Under the pieces are notes generated by a model, which worked only from the letters and a program-made list of their open reading frames with translations, was not told the origin of the DNA and searched no databases. Shown piece after piece: positions 51,670 through 60,065 of a stretch of DNA of 64,000 nucleotides. The position numbers were made by a program, and so were the translations under genes. Source of the stretch: Ferrovibrio sp041906005 (lineage in GTDB: Bacteria; Pseudomonadota; Alphaproteobacteria; Ferrovibrionales; Ferrovibrionaceae); assembly GCF_041906005.1 (NCBI RefSeq), contig NZ_JAYRJY010000001.1, positions 1,488,001 through 1,552,000 on the forward strand, in the 5' to 3' direction. The stretch's first letter is position 1; every line of letters starts with the position of its first letter.

Positions 51670-52436
51670 CCGCGCCCCTCTCCTCTGCACTGGGCCTGCA
51701 GGACCTGCATAAAAGCTTCGGTGCCACACCGATCATCCGCGGCGTGTCGCTGGACGTGGGCAAAGGCGAACGCCACGCCATCATCGGGCCGAACGGTGCC
51801 GGCAAATCCACGTTGTTTCACCTCATCTCGGGCCGCTTCCCCTTGAGCAGCGGCCGCATCAGCCTGAACGGCGAGGATATCACCGGCCTGAAACCCTATC
51901 AGATCAACCGTCGCGGCCTGTCGCGCAGCTTCCAGGTCACCAATATCTTTCCGCGCCTGACCGTGTTCGAGAACCTGCGCTGTGCCGTTTTGTGGCAGAT
52001 GGGCTATCGCTATTCCTTCTGGCACAATATCCGCAAGGCCAGGGATGCCAATGCCCGCGCCGATGCCGTGCTGCAGCAGATCGGCCTGGCCGAGCGCGCC
52101 ATGATGCCGGCCGGCCTGCTCACCTATGCCGAGCAGCGCGCGCTGGAGATCGGCATCACGATTGCCGGCGGCGCCGAGGTGGTGATGCTGGACGAGCCGA
52201 CGGCGGGCATGAGCCGTTCGGAAACCGCGCATTTCGTGGCCCTGATCCGCAAGGTGACCGAGGGCAAGACGCTGATCATGGTGGAGCATGACATGGGCGT
52301 GGTGTTCGACCTGGCCGACCGTATCAGCGTGCTGGTCTATGGCCAGATCATCGCCTCGGATGCGCCGGTGAAGATCCGCAGCAACAAGGCCGTGCAGGAA
52401 GCCTATCTGGGCCAGGCTTTAGAGGCGGAGCATTGA
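51666..52436 (+). CDS. livG: Branched-chain amino acid-type ABC ATPase LivG
   Basis: A 256-residue ATPase. Walker A is IIGPNGAGKST with the normal lysine; the signature region is LTYAEQRALEIG, a variant of the LivG-type LSYGQQR; Walker B is VVMLDEPTAGM; the switch His is in VEHDMGVVFDLADRI. It pairs with LivF to power the LivHM channel. It overlaps livM by 4 nt and is followed by livF after 2 nt. Confidence 0.94.
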   Translation: MTAPLSSALGLQDLHKSFGATPIIRGVSLDVGKGERHAIIGPNGAGKSTLFHLISGRFPLSSGRISLNGEDITGLKPYQINRRGLSRSFQVTNIFPRLTVFENLRCAVLWQMGYRYSFWHNIRKARDANARADAVLQQIGLAERAMMPAGLLTYAEQRALEIGITIAGGAEVVMLDEPTAGMSRSETAHFVALIRKVTEGKTLIMVEHDMGVVFDLADRISVLVYGQIIASDAPVKIRSNKAVQEAYLGQALEAEH

Positions 52437-52438
52437 TC

Positions 52439-53146
52439 ATGACTGAAGCAATGCTCGACGTTCGCGACCTGCATGCCTATTACGGCAAGAGCCATATCCT
52501 GCATGGCGTGACTTTCACCGTGCAGCCGGGCGAGATCGTCTCGCTGCTGGGCCGCAACGGCGTCGGCCGCTCCACCACCATCAAGGCGATCATGGGCGAT
52601 GTGCCGCCGCAGGGCTCGATCCTGTTCAAGGGCGCGCAGATCGCTGGCCGCAAGCCGCACGAGATCGCCCGCTTGGGCCTGGGATATGTGCCTGAGAACC
52701 GCGACATCTTTCCCGCCCTCACCGTGCGCGAGAATCTGTATCTGGGCCAGAAATCAGCCAAAGGCGGCGGACGCTGGTCGATGGCCGACATGTTCGAGAT
52801 CTTTCCCCGCCTGGAAGAGCGCGCCGACACGCCGGCCGGCGTGCTGTCGGGCGGCGAGCAGCAGATGCTGACCATGTGCCGCACCCTGATGGGGGATCCA
52901 GACCTGATCATGGTGGATGAACCGACCGAAGGCCTGTCACCCATGATGGTGGAACATGTGGGCAAGCTGCTGGAGCGCATTGCCGCGCGCGGCATTTCTA
53001 TCCTGCTGGTGGAGCAGAAGCTCACCATCGCGCTGAAGATCTGCCAGCGGCTTTACGTGATGGGCCATGGTCACATGGTGTTCGAGGGCACGCCGCAGCA
53101 ACTGCTGGCCGACGCCGCCATCCGCAAGGAGTGGCTGGAAGTCTGA
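52439..53146 (+). CDS. livF: Branched-chain amino acid-type ABC ATPase LivF, Walker A Lys to Arg
   Basis: A 235-residue ATPase. Motifs: Walker A as GRNGVGRST with Arg at position 44 (codon CGC at 52568-52570) where lysine is expected, signature LSGGEQQML, Walker B LIMVDEPTEGLSP and LLVEQKLTIALKI. The other motifs are intact, so the gene is not decaying. The Arg should weaken ATP hydrolysis at one site; LivG could supply the working site. The start is the ATG at 52439; a TTG at 52433 is less likely. Confidence 0.93.
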   Translation: MTEAMLDVRDLHAYYGKSHILHGVTFTVQPGEIVSLLGRNGVGRSTTIKAIMGDVPPQGSILFKGAQIAGRKPHEIARLGLGYVPENRDIFPALTVRENLYLGQKSAKGGGRWSMADMFEIFPRLEERADTPAGVLSGGEQQMLTMCRTLMGDPDLIMVDEPTEGLSPMMVEHVGKLLERIAARGISILLVEQKLTIALKICQRLYVMGHGHMVFEGTPQQLLADAAIRKEWLEV

Positions 53147-53149
53147 TCC

Positions 53150-53470
53150 TCAGGCCGGCGTCGCCAGCTTGAGTCCGACGATGCCGGCCACGATCAGACC
53201 GATGCAGACCAGCCGCAGCACAGCCGCGCTTTCGCCGAACAGTACGATGCCGAGGATCGCGGTGCCGATGGTGCCGATGCCGGTCCACACCGCATAGGCG
53301 GTGCCGAGCGGCAGGTCTTTCAATGCCAGGCCCAGCAGCCACAAACTGACGATCATCGATGCGACCGTGCCAAGCGTGGGCCAGAGCCGCGAGAAACCTT
53401 CGGTATACTTCAGGCCCACGGCCCAGCCCACTTCGGCAAGACCGGCAAAAAACAAAATGACCCACGCCAT
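53150..53470 (-). CDS. gdx: Guanidinium exporter Gdx (SugE-type SMR protein)
   Basis: A 106-residue small multidrug resistance protein with four helices. MAWVILFFAGLAEVGWAVGLKYTEGFSRLWPT carries the membrane-embedded Glu of the SugE/Gdx subgroup; ALKDLPLGTAYAVWTGIGTIGTAILGIVLFGE matches the second half. Proton-coupled antiporter of guanidinium as a homodimer of dual topology (known for Gdx). The guanidine-II riboswitch directly upstream supports this function over general drug resistance. GAAGGGG precedes the ATG at 53470; the in-frame upstream ATG covers the riboswitch and is rejected. It is convergent with livF (stops 3 bp apart). Confidence 0.95.
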   Translation of the reverse strand: MAWVILFFAGLAEVGWAVGLKYTEGFSRLWPTLGTVASMIVSLWLLGLALKDLPLGTAYAVWTGIGTIGTAILGIVLFGESAAVLRLVCIGLIVAGIVGLKLATPA

Positions 53471-53493
53471 GCGGATGGCCCCTTCACTCTGCT

Positions 53494-53543
53494 GGCGGGG
53501 TCGTCCCCACCGGATGGATGCTGAAAGGCCGGGTCGTCCCGGC
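53494..53543 (-). ncRNA. Guanidine-II riboswitch (mini-ykkC)
   Basis: On the minus strand, two hairpins in a row: GCCGGG-ACGA-CCCGGC (53543-53528) and GGTGGGG-ACGA-CCCCGCC (53511-53494), 16 nt apart. Both loops are ACGA, fitting the ACGR loops that define guanidine-II aptamers. The second hairpin lies about 13 nt before the GAAGGGG ribosome site of gdx. In this class guanidine joins the two loops and frees the ribosome site, switching translation on. Confidence 0.93.
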
Positions 53544-53604
53544 TTAAATGGTCTGGTACCGGCTGATATGAGACGGCGGACCGGTTCGGTCAAGCCAGCC
53601 CCGG

Positions 53605-54132
53605 TCAGGCCGGCGTCATGATCTGCGCCGACAGCATCATGTCTGGCGTTTCTCCATCGGAGGCCAGCGGCAGGATCAGCCCCTCGAAATTCGCCGACAG
53701 GCCATGCAGCGTGAAGCCGTCGACCGTGGCCCAGAGCGGCTGGCGCGCCAGCATGGACTGCAAATAGGCCCCGTGCACCCGGCTGGCGAAATCCGGATCG
53801 GGATGCTGGTCGAGGAACTGGCCGGTGAGATCGAAGCCGCGATACATCGTCACTGCGCTGCCGAACACGCGATAGCGGAAACGCGGGCCTTCAGGAGCCG
53901 GCGCGATATCGAGCAGGAAGACATGGCCGAGCAGGTAATGCAGTTCTTCAGGCTGGAAATCGCTCCGCGCCGGCAGGCTGCGTGTGCCGCGCCAGGCCTG
54001 CCAGTCCTGCAGCAGCCGCAGCAGCCGCGCATCGAGCACGTGCGGCGCGACGATGTCGGGCGCCGCGCAGACGATCTTGCGCGGCCGCGCCGACTGAAGC
54101 TTCACCGGAGGATCATTATCGCGTCCCGCCAT
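53605..54132 (-). CDS. PAS_5-type PAS domain protein
   Basis: A 175-residue single-domain protein: LLRLLQDWQAWRGTRSLPARSDFQPEELHYLLGHVFLLDIAPAPEGPRFRYRVFGSAVTMYRGFDLTG. It shares the W..RG..P.R.D..PEEL..LLG order and RFRYRVFG strand with the genes at 17252 and 33679. No output domain. It starts 12 bp after the stop of the chemoreceptor at 54145, so it may be expressed with it and could tune the same behaviour (inference). Confidence 0.75.
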   Translation of the reverse strand: MAGRDNDPPVKLQSARPRKIVCAAPDIVAPHVLDARLLRLLQDWQAWRGTRSLPARSDFQPEELHYLLGHVFLLDIAPAPEGPRFRYRVFGSAVTMYRGFDLTGQFLDQHPDPDFASRVHGAYLQSMLARQPLWATVDGFTLHGLSANFEGLILPLASDGETPDMMLSAQIMTPA

Positions 54133-54144
54133 CGGGACTGGATA

Positions 54145-56670
54145 TCAGAATTCCTGCCAGTCGTCGTCCTCTGCCGAAGCCGAAACAGACGCAACAGCCT
54201 TCGGCTTTGATACCGGAGATTGCACCGCGGCCGGCTTTGCCGCCGGTTTGGGTGCGGATTTCGCAAGTGCCGGCTTCGCGGTTGGTTGGGCTGGCGGTTT
54301 TGCTGCCGGCTTGAGCGGCACGATCTCGGCTGGCCTGGCCGCGACTGGAGGATTGGCGGCTGGACGGGCGGCAACCGCGCCATCGGTGCGGAAAAAGCCG
54401 ACCAGTTCGGCAAGCTGGCGGCCCTGATTCGCCAGATTCTGCGCCGAGGCCGAGGTCTCCTCGACCAGGGCACCGTTGCGCTGGGTCATTTCATCCATGC
54501 TGCTGACAGCCGTATTGATCTGCTCCAGCCCGGTGGCCTGCTCACGGCTGGCCGCCGCGATCTCGGCCACGATGTCGCTCACCTTCTTGATGGCAGAGAC
54601 GATCTCGGTCAGCGAGGAACCTGTCTGGTTGACCAGGGTCGCGCCGGTTTTCACCTGGGCATTCGATTCCTGGATCAGCGCCTTGATGTCCTTGCTGGCG
54701 TTGGCCGAACGCTGGGCCAGGGCGCGCACTTCCTGCGCCACCACGGCAAAGCCCTTGCCGGCCTCGCCGGCGCGGGCCGCCTCGACCGAGGCATTCAGCG
54801 CCAGCAGGTTGGTCTGGAAGGCGATTTCGTCGATCAGGCCGACGATATCGGAAATCTTCTGTGCGCTCTGCTCGATCTGGGTCACGGCCGCGACGGCATC
54901 ACCCACCACGCTGCCGCCCTTCTGCGCCGTATCGCGCGCCACGGTGGCGAGCTGGCTCGCGGCCTGGGCGTTGTCGGCATTCTGTTTCACCGTGGCCGTG
55001 ATTTCGTGCATGGAAGCGGCGGTTTCCTCGATCGAGGCCGCCTGCGATTCGGTACGCTGGGCCAGATCCTGCGAGCCCGAGGAAATCTCGGCCGAGGCAG
55101 TGCGCACCGTTTCGGCACTGTCAGCCAGCTGGCTGGCGAAATCACGCAGGCGCGCCACCGTGCCACGGGCCGCATCGGCGAGCGCGCCAAAGGCGCCCTT
55201 GTACTGGCCGGCGGTGGAGCGCGTCAGATCGCCTGTGCTCAATGCGCGCAGCACCGCGCCCAGATCGTCGAGCACACCCTGCAGGGTATCGGCCAGGCCA
55301 TTCATCTGCTGCGACAATTCACGGAATACGCCATCCTTGCCAGCCAGGTCGATACGACGGGAGAAATCGCCCGCGCCGACCGCGGCGCAGAATTGTGCGA
55401 TTTCGCGGCTGATGGCGGCTTCGGCCTCGCGCTGGGATGCCAGACGCTGGGTCTCGGCCTCGGCACGGCTGCGTTCCTCGGCTTCCAGTTTCGCCTTCTC
55501 TTCAGCATTCTTCTGGAAGACGCTGAGAGCCTGGGCCATGTCGCCCACCTCGTCCTTGCGATTGGCATAACCGATTTCGGCCGCCTCGCCCTGGGCAATG
55601 CGGGTCATCGTGTTGGTGATCGCACCCAGCGGGCTAACCACCCGGCGCAGGAAGAAGATAGCGCCGCCGACGACCAGCAGCACGGCCAGGGCAGCCACCA
55701 CCGACTGGATGATCAAGCTGTTTGTGCGTTCGGCGATCAGCATGTCGGCCACGCGCACCGCCTCCTTCACGGCGGCATCGCGCAGATGGCCGGCAACATA
55801 AAGCTGCGGATTATGACGAGTGCGGAATTCGTTGGCCGTGAACGGCCATTCACCGCCCTTGTCGCTGCCGGCGCGGATTTCGGCATACAGAGTGGGCAGG
55901 CCTGACTTGAAATAGCCGTCGTCGGTTTTCTGCACCATCTCTTTCAGTTCGGCGCCAGCATCGATCATCGCCATCGTCATGGTGATGCGGCCCCACAGGG
56001 CCTCCATGCGGCCGGTATAATCGGCATACCGCGCGTTGGTATCCGGCGTGATCGGCTTGCCCGAGACGATCACATTCACCATCACGGTGCCGCGGGCGCC
56101 GGCCAGGGCGCGCATGTCGGCGGCGAGGCGGGCGATGCTCATCGGCGAGGCCACATCGCTGTCGGCCCGCGAGATCGCCGCATCAATGGCATTCAGCGCC
56201 GGCGTCATATTGCCGACCAGATCGACGAAAGCGGGAGAATATCCCTTCACCACATCGGCGGGACGCTCGGCCAGCGGCTTGACGATGGCGGCATCCACCT
56301 TCTTGCGCCAGTCCAGCACCGTGGCCTGTGCCTTTTCGATCCGCGCGATATCGATGGCGCGGTTCGAGGCGGCGCGGGCCTGGTCCAGCACCGTCTTGAA
56401 AGCGGCGTCGGTATTGGCGCGCGGCTTGGCGATATTGTCGGCCTTGGGGTCGTAGGTCTTGTTGTCGAGCAGGGCGCCGTTATCGACACCGCGTTCGATG
56501 CCGACCAGCTCGTTCAGGCGCATCAGCTCGCCCTGCACGCCGGCCAGGCTGCGTGCGGTGATGGCGCTCTGGCGGTCCCGATAGGCTTCGCCGATCATGA
56601 CCCCGATGACGCCGAGCACGATCACGGCGATGACCAGCATCAACGCCAGGAAACTGCTGCGAATACGCAT
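54145..56670 (-). CDS. Methyl-accepting chemotaxis protein with C-terminal pentapeptide
   Basis: An 841-residue chemoreceptor. N-terminal helix (about 6-30), periplasmic helical sensor of about 290 residues, second helix (about 320-342, VVAALAVLLVVGGAIFFLRRVVSPLG), HAMP, a linker, and a signalling domain with the hairpin tip EIAFQTNLLALNASVEAARAGEAGKGFAVVAQEVR. After it comes a Pro/Ala-rich tether of about 75 residues that ends DWQEF, an xWxxF pentapeptide that recruits CheR/CheB. It is a tandem duplicate of the next gene upstream. Ligand unknown. Confidence 0.93.
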   Translation of the reverse strand: MRIRSSFLALMLVIAVIVLGVIGVMIGEAYRDRQSAITARSLAGVQGELMRLNELVGIERGVDNGALLDNKTYDPKADNIAKPRANTDAAFKTVLDQARAASNRAIDIARIEKAQATVLDWRKKVDAAIVKPLAERPADVVKGYSPAFVDLVGNMTPALNAIDAAISRADSDVASPMSIARLAADMRALAGARGTVMVNVIVSGKPITPDTNARYADYTGRMEALWGRITMTMAMIDAGAELKEMVQKTDDGYFKSGLPTLYAEIRAGSDKGGEWPFTANEFRTRHNPQLYVAGHLRDAAVKEAVRVADMLIAERTNSLIIQSVVAALAVLLVVGGAIFFLRRVVSPLGAITNTMTRIAQGEAAEIGYANRKDEVGDMAQALSVFQKNAEEKAKLEAEERSRAEAETQRLASQREAEAAISREIAQFCAAVGAGDFSRRIDLAGKDGVFRELSQQMNGLADTLQGVLDDLGAVLRALSTGDLTRSTAGQYKGAFGALADAARGTVARLRDFASQLADSAETVRTASAEISSGSQDLAQRTESQAASIEETAASMHEITATVKQNADNAQAASQLATVARDTAQKGGSVVGDAVAAVTQIEQSAQKISDIVGLIDEIAFQTNLLALNASVEAARAGEAGKGFAVVAQEVRALAQRSANASKDIKALIQESNAQVKTGATLVNQTGSSLTEIVSAIKKVSDIVAEIAAASREQATGLEQINTAVSSMDEMTQRNGALVEETSASAQNLANQGRQLAELVGFFRTDGAVAARPAANPPVAARPAEIVPLKPAAKPPAQPTAKPALAKSAPKPAAKPAAVQSPVSKPKAVASVSASAEDDDWQEF

Positions 56671-56820
56671 AACTCACCCCTTTGGCTGCCCAAAATCCGT
56701 TAAATCTCTATACGGACTATTCCCGCAGAGGGTTAATATCCCGTTGTTGCGGTGCAGCAGCCCTATCCCGCCCATCCCGACCGGACAAGGGCGGGAGGGC
56801 GGGTACAGGGGTGGTATGAA

Positions 56821-59118
56821 TTATCGTTCTAGTTTGAAGAAGCCGACCAGAGCCGAGAGTTCCCCAGCCTGATTGGCCAGGTTCTGCGCCGAGGCCGAGG
56901 TTTCCTCGACCAGGGCACCGTTGCGCTGGGTCATCTCGTCCATCTGGCCGACAGCCGTATTGATCTGCTCCAGGCCGGTGGCCTGCTCGCGACTGGCGGC
57001 GGCAATCTCGGCCACGATGTCGCTCACCTTCTTGATGGCAGAGACGATCTCGGTGAGCGACGCACCGGTCTGGTTCACCAAGGTTGCACCGGTTTTTACC
57101 TGGGCATTGGATTCGGCGATCAGCGCCTTGATGTCCTTGCTGGCATTGGCCGAACGCTGCGCCAGGGCGCGCACTTCCTGCGCCACCACGGCGAAACCCT
57201 TGCCGGCCTCGCCGGCGCGGGCGGCCTCGACCGAGGCATTCAGCGCCAGCAGGTTGGTCTGGAAGGCGATTTCGTCGATCAGCGACACGATGTCGGAAAT
57301 CTTCTGCGCGCTTTCCTCGATCTGGGTCACGGCAGCGACGGCATCGCCCACCACGCTGCCGCCCTTCTGGGCGCTGTCGCGGGCGGCCACGGCCAACTGG
57401 CTCGCGGCCTGGGCGTTGTCGGCATTCTGCTTCACCGTCGTCGTGATCTCGTGCATCGAGGCGGCCGTCTCTTCAATACTGGCCGCCTGCGATTCCGTAC
57501 GCTGCGCCAGATCCTGCGAGCCCGAGGAAATCTCGGCCGAGGCGGTTTTCACCGTTTCGGCGCTTTCGGCCAGACGCTGGGCGAAATCGCGCAGGCGCGC
57601 CACGGTGTCGCGCGCCGCCTGGGCCAGCGAGGCGAAGGCGCCCTTGTAATTGCCGGCCGCATCGCGACTGAGATCGCCGCCGGCCATCGCCTGCAACACA
57701 CCGCCCAGATCGTTCATCACACCCTGCATGGTGTCGGCCAGACCATTGAGCTGGCGCGACAGTTCGGCAAACACGCCTTCCTTGCCAGCCAGATCGATAC
57801 GGCGCGAAAAATCACCCTCGCCAACCGCGCCGCAGAATTGCGCGATTTCGCGACTGATCAAAGCTTCGGCCTCGCGTTGAGCCGCCAGGCGTTTCGCTTC
57901 GGCTTCGGCACGGGCACGCTCTTCGCCCTCAAGCCTGGCTTTTTCCTCGGCATTGCGCTGGAACACACTGAGCGCCTGGGCCATATCGCCCACTTCGTCC
58001 TTGCGATCGGCGTAACCAATTTCGGCAGACTCGCCATGGGCGATACGGGTCATCGTATTGGTGATCGCGCCCAACGGGCTGACCACGCGACGCAGGAAGA
58101 AGATCGCACCCACAATCAGGATCAGCACGCCGACGGCGGCAACACCGCCCTCAAGGATAACATGCCGCGTGCGCTCCGCGATCAGTGCATCGGCCACCTT
58201 CAACGCATCCTCGATGGCCGCGTCGCGCATGTAACCGGCCGTGTAGAGCAGTGGATTCTGTTTGTTGCGGAATTCGGTGATGTTGGCGAAGGGATAAGCT
58301 TCGCCCTTGTCGCTGGCGGCATAGACCGTGTCGAGCATCTGCTTTAGGTCGACATAAAAGCCCTTGCGGGTCTGCTCGACCTTTTCCTTCAGATTGGGCG
58401 AGGCATCGATCATGCCCATGGTCATGATGACGCGGGCCCAGATGGCGTCCACCTTGCCGCTCTGCTCGGCAATGAAGATGCGGGTGGCAGGGGGCATCGG
58501 CTTGCCCGAGGCGATCACGTTCACCGTGGTGGTGCCGCGGATGCTGGCTTCGGCACGCATGTCGGCGGCCAGACGAGCGATTGTCATCGGCATGGCGACA
58601 TCGTCATCGGAGCGGCTGATCGCCGAATCGATGCGGTTGAGCAGCGGGGTCAGCTTGTTGACCATGTCGGCCAGGGCCGGAACATAGCCGTTCATCACAT
58701 CGGCAGGCCGCTCGGCCATTGGCTTGGTGACAGCGGCCTCCACCTTCTTGCGCCAGTCCTGCAGACCGGCCTGGATGGCCTGGATGCCCGTGATATCGAT
58801 GGCGGGATGACCGGAGGCGCGGGCATTGGCGAGCGCCGCCGCGAGAGTATCGTCAGACGCCTTGCGCGGCTTGGCGAGGAAATCGCCATTCGGGTCGGTG
58901 GTCTTTTCGTCGCGCAGGGCCGCGTTATAGGCACCGCGTTCGATGCCGATCAGCTCGACCAGCCGCAGCAGTTCACCCTGGGTCGCCGCCAGGCCACGGG
59001 CATCGATGACATTGGCACGTTCTTCATAACCGTCGCTGATCACCCGGCCGGCAAGGCCCAGCACGATCACACCGATCAGAGCGACAAAAAGCAGGAAACT
59101 GGCGCGAATACGCATCAT
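56821..59118 (-). CDS. Methyl-accepting chemotaxis protein, paralogue without tether
   Basis: A 765-residue chemoreceptor with the same order of domains as the neighbour: helix, helical periplasmic sensor (IGIERGAYNAALRDEKTTDPNGDFLAKPR, compare IGIERGVDNGALLDNKTYDPKADNIAKPR), helix, HAMP and a nearly identical signalling domain. The sensor half is clearly more diverged than the signalling half, so the two probably bind different ligands. It ends LSALVGFFKLER, without linker or pentapeptide. Starts at 59118 and 59115 (adjacent ATGs) are equally possible; GGGGGT precedes them. A 150-bp gap separates it from the next receptor. Confidence 0.93.
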   Translation of the reverse strand: MMRIRASFLLFVALIGVIVLGLAGRVISDGYEERANVIDARGLAATQGELLRLVELIGIERGAYNAALRDEKTTDPNGDFLAKPRKASDDTLAAALANARASGHPAIDITGIQAIQAGLQDWRKKVEAAVTKPMAERPADVMNGYVPALADMVNKLTPLLNRIDSAISRSDDDVAMPMTIARLAADMRAEASIRGTTTVNVIASGKPMPPATRIFIAEQSGKVDAIWARVIMTMGMIDASPNLKEKVEQTRKGFYVDLKQMLDTVYAASDKGEAYPFANITEFRNKQNPLLYTAGYMRDAAIEDALKVADALIAERTRHVILEGGVAAVGVLILIVGAIFFLRRVVSPLGAITNTMTRIAHGESAEIGYADRKDEVGDMAQALSVFQRNAEEKARLEGEERARAEAEAKRLAAQREAEALISREIAQFCGAVGEGDFSRRIDLAGKEGVFAELSRQLNGLADTMQGVMNDLGGVLQAMAGGDLSRDAAGNYKGAFASLAQAARDTVARLRDFAQRLAESAETVKTASAEISSGSQDLAQRTESQAASIEETAASMHEITTTVKQNADNAQAASQLAVAARDSAQKGGSVVGDAVAAVTQIEESAQKISDIVSLIDEIAFQTNLLALNASVEAARAGEAGKGFAVVAQEVRALAQRSANASKDIKALIAESNAQVKTGATLVNQTGASLTEIVSAIKKVSDIVAEIAAASREQATGLEQINTAVGQMDEMTQRNGALVEETSASAQNLANQAGELSALVGFFKLER

Positions 59119-59334
59119 CGACCCCCAGTAATAATCCGCCCACGGCGGACCTAGAATTGTGGATAACCACAATCTACCGGCAGTCGTTATCCGGAGATAT
59201 ATGGAATTTCAGGGGGTTATCAGGAAATAACGTAACGCCCGCCAGCTTTTTTTCGTGGCAAGCGTGGTCAAAAGACAAGGGAAACAAAAGTTTAGAGAAA
59301 AACCCACAGATCTGCGCGGCATATCGGAAAATAC
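59119..59334. promoter_or_regulatory. Upstream region of the chemoreceptor pair
   Basis: Part of a 308-bp gene-free interval (59119-59426). It contains an imperfect dyad ATTGTGG-ATAA-CCACAAT (59156-59173) 38 bp before the start codon, and an A/T-rich stretch around 59240-59310. I see no convincing sigma-70 or flagellar sigma-28 promoter. Confidence 0.4.
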
Positions 59335-59377
59335 GGGGCCGCCGCGATTGCGAGACGGGGACTGTCGCGGCGGCCCC
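59335..59377 (-). terminator. Terminator of the ahpC-ahpD operon
   Basis: A perfect 13-bp stem (59335-59347 and 59365-59377) with a 17-nt loop, followed on the minus strand by GTATTTTCC. It lies about 50 bp after the ahpD stop. Confidence 0.75.
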
Positions 59378-59426
59378 AGAATCTGCCAGGCGGAGGGGCG
59401 GGAGGCCCGGCAGATATTCGAAACGT

Positions 59427-59993
59427 CTACTCGGCAGCTTCGGCCAGCGCTTCGCCCATGGCCGCTTCGCCATCGAGCGTGACTGCAACGGCATGCACGA
59501 CGGCGGCGATGCGCACCGCCTGCTGCACCTGCTCGGCGGTCATGCCGGCCTTGCGCAGTTCATGCTCATGGGCGACCAGGCACATGCCGCAGCCCTTCAC
59601 GGCCGAGACGGCAAGCGACCAGAGTTCGAAGTCCGCCTTCTCGACGCCGGGCTTGCCAATCACGTTCATGCGCAGCTTGGCCGGCAGGGTCTTGTACTGG
59701 TTCTCACCGCCGCCTTCGCCCATCAGGTGGACGAAGCGGTAGTAGATGTTGTTCATGCCCATGATCGCGGCGGCGGCCTTGGCGGCGGTCAGCGCCTCGG
59801 GCGAAAGCTGCGGGCCGTATTCGGCCAGGATGGCGCGGATGGTGGACGGCTCGCGGGCGGCGAGCGCGGAGGCGACGAAGGTGCCCGCGCGCTGCTGCTC
59901 GGTCAGGCCCGGTTCGGTGGCCAGCGAGCCCAGGTTGAGCTTGAGGTCGCGGGCATAGTCGGGCAGGCGGTTCTTCAGGCTTTCGAGGCTCAT
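59427..59993 (-). CDS. ahpD: Alkyl hydroperoxide reductase AhpD-like
   Basis: A 188-residue helical carboxymuconolactone-decarboxylase-fold protein. The redox pair is C135 and C138 in VKGCGMCLVAHEHELRKAG, with H142; this matches the mycobacterial AhpD relay (Cys130, Cys133, His137), except that the His inside CxHC is Met here. It reduces AhpC with electrons from a lipoyl or thiol donor. GAGGAG precedes the ATG at 59993; an upstream ATG at 60014 is rejected. It follows ahpC after 72 bp, which contain a hairpin. Confidence 0.92.
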   Translation of the reverse strand: MSLESLKNRLPDYARDLKLNLGSLATEPGLTEQQRAGTFVASALAAREPSTIRAILAEYGPQLSPEALTAAKAAAAIMGMNNIYYRFVHLMGEGGGENQYKTLPAKLRMNVIGKPGVEKADFELWSLAVSAVKGCGMCLVAHEHELRKAGMTAEQVQQAVRIAAVVHAVAVTLDGEAAMGEALAEAAE

Positions 59994-60024
59994 GGCAAAC
60001 TCCTCTGATATCATGCTGCGGAGA

Positions 60025-60052
60025 CCCGCCGCGCCGCATTGCGCGCGGCGGG
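60025..60052 (-). terminator. Hairpin between ahpC and ahpD
   Basis: Stem CCCGCCGCGC / GCGCGGCGGG (60025-60034 and 60043-60052), loop of 8 nt, no T-run. It may cut ahpD expression relative to ahpC. Confidence 0.55.
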
Positions 60053-60065
60053 ATCCCGTGTTGCC

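Noticed and set aside
53150..53593. General quaternary-ammonium (QacE) efflux gene with an upstream start
   Set aside because: The extension would translate the riboswitch; sequence and riboswitch favour the Gdx guanidinium subgroup.
54220..55905. A 561-codon plus-strand frame
   Set aside because: Antisense to the chemoreceptor signalling domain; composition is Gly/Arg/His-rich without motifs.
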